A stretch of 15,729 nt of DNA, from the NCBI GenBank assembly GCA_003022255.1, contig PXPA01000035.1, positions 1-15,729 of the forward strand. The letters are read 5' to 3'. How positions within the stretch are numbered: the first letter of the stretch is position 1; every line of letters starts with the position of its first letter. The notes under the pieces were generated by a model. That model had not been told where the DNA came from, ran no database searches, and saw only the letters and a list, made by a program, of their open reading frames with translations. This document shows positions 12,968 to 15,729 of this stretch, in pieces. The position numbers and the translations under genes are program-made. The DNA is from Parcubacteria group bacterium SW_6_46_9. GTDB lineage: Bacteria; Patescibacteriota; Minisyncoccia; Phycocordibacterales; SW-6-46-9.

Positions 12968-13825
12968 TTATTCTTCGTCTTGATGTATTCTACGCTGTGG
13001 AAACGGAATCGTTACATCCGCATCGTCAAAAGCCGACTTCAGACGACGGCGTAGTTCTCCGGTCACGTCCCACTGCTTGGCCGGCCGTACCTCACCAACC
13101 ACCTTAAGATACACTGCTGAATCACCAAACTCATCCACACGCAAAAACTGCGGCGGCTCGATAATATTCTCACTCCACTCATCATCCGCCGCCAGCTGCG
13201 CGCCCACTTCGTCAATGATCTCAACAACCGCGTCAATGTCTGCATCATACGCCACCCCAACGTTCAGGTTTACGCGTGAGAAGTGTTTGCTCATGTTTGA
13301 TGCGACGGTGATCTCGCTGTTGGGTATATGATGCACCACTCCATCAAGATCACGCAGTCGGGTTATCCGTAATGTCACTGACTCGACAGCTCCACACGTA
13401 TCATTCAAACAGACAATATCGCCAACACTATACTGGTTTTCTATGAGAATGAAAAGACCGGAAATGAGATCGCTGATGACATACTGGGCACCAAACCCAA
13501 GTGCCACACCAGCTACACCGGCGGTCGCAAGAATTGGGCCGATACTGACACCAAGCTCGCTTAAAAGCACCATAAGCGCCACGACCGTCACCAGTATTTT
13601 CACGCTGGCAGTACCGACCCGCTGGAGTGTATCGATACGCTGCTTTCTTTCTTTTGCGGGTAGATCTTTATCACGATGAATAGTCCGTGCAATTACCCGC
13701 CGTAACGTGAACGTTCCGGCCCAGGCGACAAACGTGGCTACGGCGATAATCGCCAGTACAGTCGGGCCGAATGCGGTTATCCATTCGCGTATTAATGCTT
13801 GTACGTCTGTAAGGGTTGTTGTCAT
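12968..13825 (-). CDS. Small-conductance mechanosensitive channel (MscS family)
   Basis: A 285-residue MscS-type channel that opens under membrane tension to release solutes during hypo-osmotic shock. It has membrane segments at about 19-43, 71-91 and 95-127. The pore helix is the Ala/Gly-rich ATAGVAGVALGFGAQYVISD (100-119), followed by the beta domain with ENQYSVGDIV (129-138) and HHIPNSEI. The domain holds an unusual Cys pair (Cys139 and Cys144, CLNDTC). I start it at the ATG at 13825, seven bases after nfo. The open frame continues to 14059, but those 78 extra residues overlap nfo and are not family-like. Confidence 0.92.
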   Translation of the reverse strand: MTTTLTDVQALIREWITAFGPTVLAIIAVATFVAWAGTFTLRRVIARTIHRDKDLPAKERKQRIDTLQRVGTASVKILVTVVALMVLLSELGVSIGPILATAGVAGVALGFGAQYVISDLISGLFILIENQYSVGDIVCLNDTCGAVESVTLRITRLRDLDGVVHHIPNSEITVASNMSKHFSRVNLNVGVAYDADIDAVVEIIDEVGAQLAADDEWSENIIEPPQFLRVDEFGDSAVYLKVVGEVRPAKQWDVTGELRRRLKSAFDDADVTIPFPQRRIHQDEE

Positions 13826-13832
13826 ACAGTAG

Positions 13833-14687
13833 TTAGTGTAGCAAAGATCGTAATTGCTTGAGATTTTTTTGGTCGGGCCCGTTTTCGTCAAACCCAGGCG
13901 TCTCAATAATAAGCGGTAAATCCTTGGTTGGTTTTTTGGTGAGTATGTTCGTAAACACCGACTCAGGAATACTGCCTTCGCCGATATTCTCGTGCCGATC
14001 GCGTAGGCTACCATGCGGATCCTTACTGTCGTTAACGTGAATGACCTCAAGTCGATCAAGGCCGATTACATCGTCAAATTCACTGAAAAAATCCTGGTAC
14101 GACTCGTCAGAACTCAAGTCTATACCGGCTGCATGCATGTGGCAGGTATCAAGACACACTTTTAGCCGATCCGGCCGACCGCAGTCATCAATTATCCGGG
14201 CAATCTGCTCAATGTCTTTGCCGATCTTGCGTGTACCCATATTCTCAATGTACAGATTTGCTCCATTATCAGATTTATCCAGTACCGCTTGAATGTTTTC
14301 GATTAGATGCTTAAAGTGGGCTTTGTCCTCCGGTTTCTCATCATCAGTTTTATAAGACCCAACATGAACAACACTGCCGATAATACCACACCGATCTGCC
14401 GTATTGAGCTCATTGACCATAGCTTTTACTGACTTTTCGCCAGTACTGTCCCGATCGGCTAAATTTATTAAATACGGTGCATGAAAAACGACTGGATCTA
14501 AACCATGTTTTTCTTTCGCCTGCTTAAAATCATCAACCTCTTTTTCGCTGAGATCAGCGCTCGCCCACGTGCGCGGGCTGGAGGAAAACAGCTGCAGACA
14601 ATCACCGCCAATATCCGCTACCCGCTCGCACGCTTTCGCATACCCACCGGCTGCTGATTTGTGTGCGCCAATAGTGATATCAGACAT
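13833..14687 (-). CDS. nfo: Endonuclease IV (AP endonuclease)
   Basis: The 284-residue TIM-barrel enzyme cleaves 5' to abasic sites in base-excision repair and uses a trinuclear Zn centre. All nine metal ligands are in place: His69, His108, Glu148, Asp180, His183, His217, Asp230, His232 and Glu262. They are numbered almost as in E. coli Nfo. Signatures include FHAPYLINLA (68-77), LDTCHMHAAGID (179-190) and HVNDSKDPHGSLRDRHENIG (217-236). It probably shares a transcript with the downstream channel gene. Length is normal for the family. Confidence 0.97.
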   Translation of the reverse strand: MSDITIGAHKSAAGGYAKACERVADIGGDCLQLFSSSPRTWASADLSEKEVDDFKQAKEKHGLDPVVFHAPYLINLADRDSTGEKSVKAMVNELNTADRCGIIGSVVHVGSYKTDDEKPEDKAHFKHLIENIQAVLDKSDNGANLYIENMGTRKIGKDIEQIARIIDDCGRPDRLKVCLDTCHMHAAGIDLSSDESYQDFFSEFDDVIGLDRLEVIHVNDSKDPHGSLRDRHENIGEGSIPESVFTNILTKKPTKDLPLIIETPGFDENGPDQKNLKQLRSLLH

Positions 14688-14715
14688 AAATAACCTATGA
14701 AGTTAGATATTACCT

Positions 14716-14721
14716 ATTATA
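14716..14721 (-). promoter_or_regulatory. Possible -10 box ahead of nfo
   Basis: A perfect TATAAT on the minus strand overlaps the stop codon of the upstream gene, about 30 bases before the nfo ATG. No good -35 is seen, so this may be coincidence. Confidence 0.25.
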
Positions 14722-15478
14722 GATCAAACTCAGATTTAAGTTCTTGCAGACCGGTTCTACTCTCCGGGTACTCGTCTGCAAAATATTCATATGCTAATCT
14801 CGCTTGTTCCACAAACATAGAATCGTAGGGTGCAGAAAGCATTTTCTGATAGTACGCCCGCCGACGGTAGTAATTAGCCACATCCATCATCAGCGACTCA
14901 ATCGTATCATTATCATAAGCATGGACCATCATTTTTTCAACGACCTCATCATCGATATCAATTTCTATATGGTCGTCATCAAAATAACGCACGAGAGATT
15001 CGTTCAGCCAGTCGCCAGCAATACGTTCCGAATGAAGATATTCGCGGGCGAAAGAAGTATTTTCGGTTTCCTCGTTAAAGTACTTCTCGTAAGTTTTGTG
15101 AGCTTGCTTACTTGTTCCGGCTCCGTGATGGTACAGCATGGAAATTTCTCGAGCCACCTCCGGAGAGGGTTGTTCGTAAAAATGATCAGTTAGTTCCTGC
15201 AGTGCCTCCTGTTGTAAGCCGAAAACTCGGTCAGACCGGTTTTTCTCTTCTGGTAAATTCACGATCGTTTGATCCATCACCCGGCCGTACTTGGAAGCAA
15301 CTGCAGGATCCACACCACTCCCTTCTTGCAATTTTTCTTTTAAGACCTTTGCTTGCGACAGTAACTCTTGCACTATTTTCTCCTGTCTCTCCTTCTCCTC
15401 ACAATCCCGAAGATCCCCAAGCAAATCATACGGATCTACATGCGTTTGTTCCGGATCTTGCTCGGGCAACTCAGACAT
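14717..15478 (-). CDS. Acidic helical protein of unknown function
   Basis: A 253-residue soluble, strongly acidic, mostly helical protein with no membrane segment or signal peptide. Residues about 25-55 (EEKERQEKIVQELLSQAKVL) look like coiled coil. The last part (QARLAYEYFADEYPESR) resembles a TPR-like helix. I do not recognise a family and no catalytic motif is evident. It lies between pyrG and nfo in the same direction, ten bases after the pyrG stop, so it is probably co-transcribed with pyrG. I use the ATG at 15478; a TTG at 15487 would add three residues. Confidence 0.75.
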   Translation of the reverse strand: MSELPEQDPEQTHVDPYDLLGDLRDCEEKERQEKIVQELLSQAKVLKEKLQEGSGVDPAVASKYGRVMDQTIVNLPEEKNRSDRVFGLQQEALQELTDHFYEQPSPEVAREISMLYHHGAGTSKQAHKTYEKYFNEETENTSFAREYLHSERIAGDWLNESLVRYFDDDHIEIDIDDEVVEKMMVHAYDNDTIESLMMDVANYYRRRAYYQKMLSAPYDSMFVEQARLAYEYFADEYPESRTGLQELKSEFDL

Positions 15479-15488
15479 AATATCCAAA

Positions 15489-15729
15489 TTAATACTTAGT
15501 TGATGCTTCTATGAACGCATCAAACAACGGATGCGAATCAAGCACGCGGGCAGTAAACTCCGGATGGAACTGAGTGCCGACAAAAAACGGGTGATTGTCT
15601 TGGGGGAGTTCGGCAATCTCCATTAACTGCCCGTCTGGAGAGGTTCCAGAAAATACGACTCCGGCATCTTCTAGCTGGTTGACGTATGCATTGTTGACTT
15701 CAAAGCGGTGACGGTGCCGTTCCTGAATA
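15489..15729 (-). CDS. pyrG: CTP synthase, C-terminal glutaminase end (partial)
   Basis: The last 79 complete codons of CTP synthase; the rest lies beyond the right edge. The enzyme makes CTP from UTP, ATP and glutamine. The visible part is the end of the class I glutamine amidotransferase domain. It has ERHRHRFEVNNAY, the SGTSPDGQLMEIAEL block, and FFVGTQFHPEFTAR, which contains the catalytic His and Glu (HPE) of the Cys-His-Glu triad. It ends HPLFDAFIEASTKY, normal for the family. Confidence 0.95.
   Translation of the reverse strand, partial: IQERHRHRFEVNNAYVNQLEDAGVVFSGTSPDGQLMEIAELPQDNHPFFVGTQFHPEFTARVLDSHPLFDAFIEASTKY

Noticed and set aside
13826..14059. N-terminal extension of the MscS gene by 78 residues
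   Set aside because: It lies entirely over the nfo coding region and has no MscS-like sequence; the ATG at 13825 fits the family.
5622..15487. Recoded UGA (code 4 or 25)
   Set aside because: Several genes end cleanly at TGA where the family ends, for example the KAS gene, the methyltransferase and the acyltransferase.
1..15729. CRISPR array, IS element or transposase/integrase
   Set aside because: No regularly spaced repeats were seen, and no recombinase motif occurs in any frame examined.

Overview
The window suggests a bacterium using the standard code: TAA, TAG and TGA all serve as stops. Genes are tightly packed and almost none has a Shine-Dalgarno sequence. Several transcripts look leaderless. 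The tRNA gene does not encode CCA. With the general look of the housekeeping proteins, my best guess is a Candidate Phyla Radiation (Patescibacteria) or similar reduced genome. This is an inference, not a marker-based call.

Layout. Positions 1-1010 hold the start of an exported protein (-), a structured intergenic stretch, and a DoxX-family membrane protein with a Cys/His-rich tail (+). Positions 1158-8374 hold a ten-gene minus-strand operon. In transcription order it encodes a Sfp-type phosphopantetheinyl transferase, a KAS III-like thiolase-fold enzyme, a thioester reductase, a carrier protein, an amino acid:[carrier protein] ligase (a relocated seryl-tRNA-synthetase-like enzyme), a methyltransferase, two different ferritin-like di-iron proteins, a second carrier protein and an acyl-CoA-dehydrogenase-fold flavoenzyme. 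Positions 8423-10008 are a divergent plus-strand trio: a small membrane protein, a SRPBCC/polyketide-cyclase-like protein and a PlsC-type acyltransferase. The two arms start back to back over overlapping extended -10 promoters. Together they look like a self-contained biosynthetic cluster for an amino-acid-derived, carrier-bound product. I infer loading of an amino acid on a carrier, flavin and di-iron oxidation, methylation, at most one condensation or acyl transfer, reductive release, and possibly acylation. I do not recognise this combination and regard it as the main discovery candidate.

Positions 10029-11105 encode a PHBH-fold FAD monooxygenase of higher GC. Positions 11106-12800 are an accessory patch: a small possible exported ORF, an orphan HipA/PI-kinase-like protein preceded by two overlapping micro-ORFs, two copies of a dispersed repeat flanking the kinase, and a strongly base-paired stretch beside tRNA-Gln(CUG).

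Positions 12810-15729 return to housekeeping, all on the minus strand: tRNA-Gln, a small MscS-type channel, endonuclease IV (nfo), an acidic helical protein of unknown role, and the C-terminal end of CTP synthase (pyrG).

Base composition differs along the window. Hand-counted 60-base lines give 22 G+C at 3181 (cluster) and 21 at 11881 (kinase), against 38 at 10261 (monooxygenase) and 37 at 13501 (channel). This fits acquisition of the cluster and the kinase from elsewhere but does not prove it.
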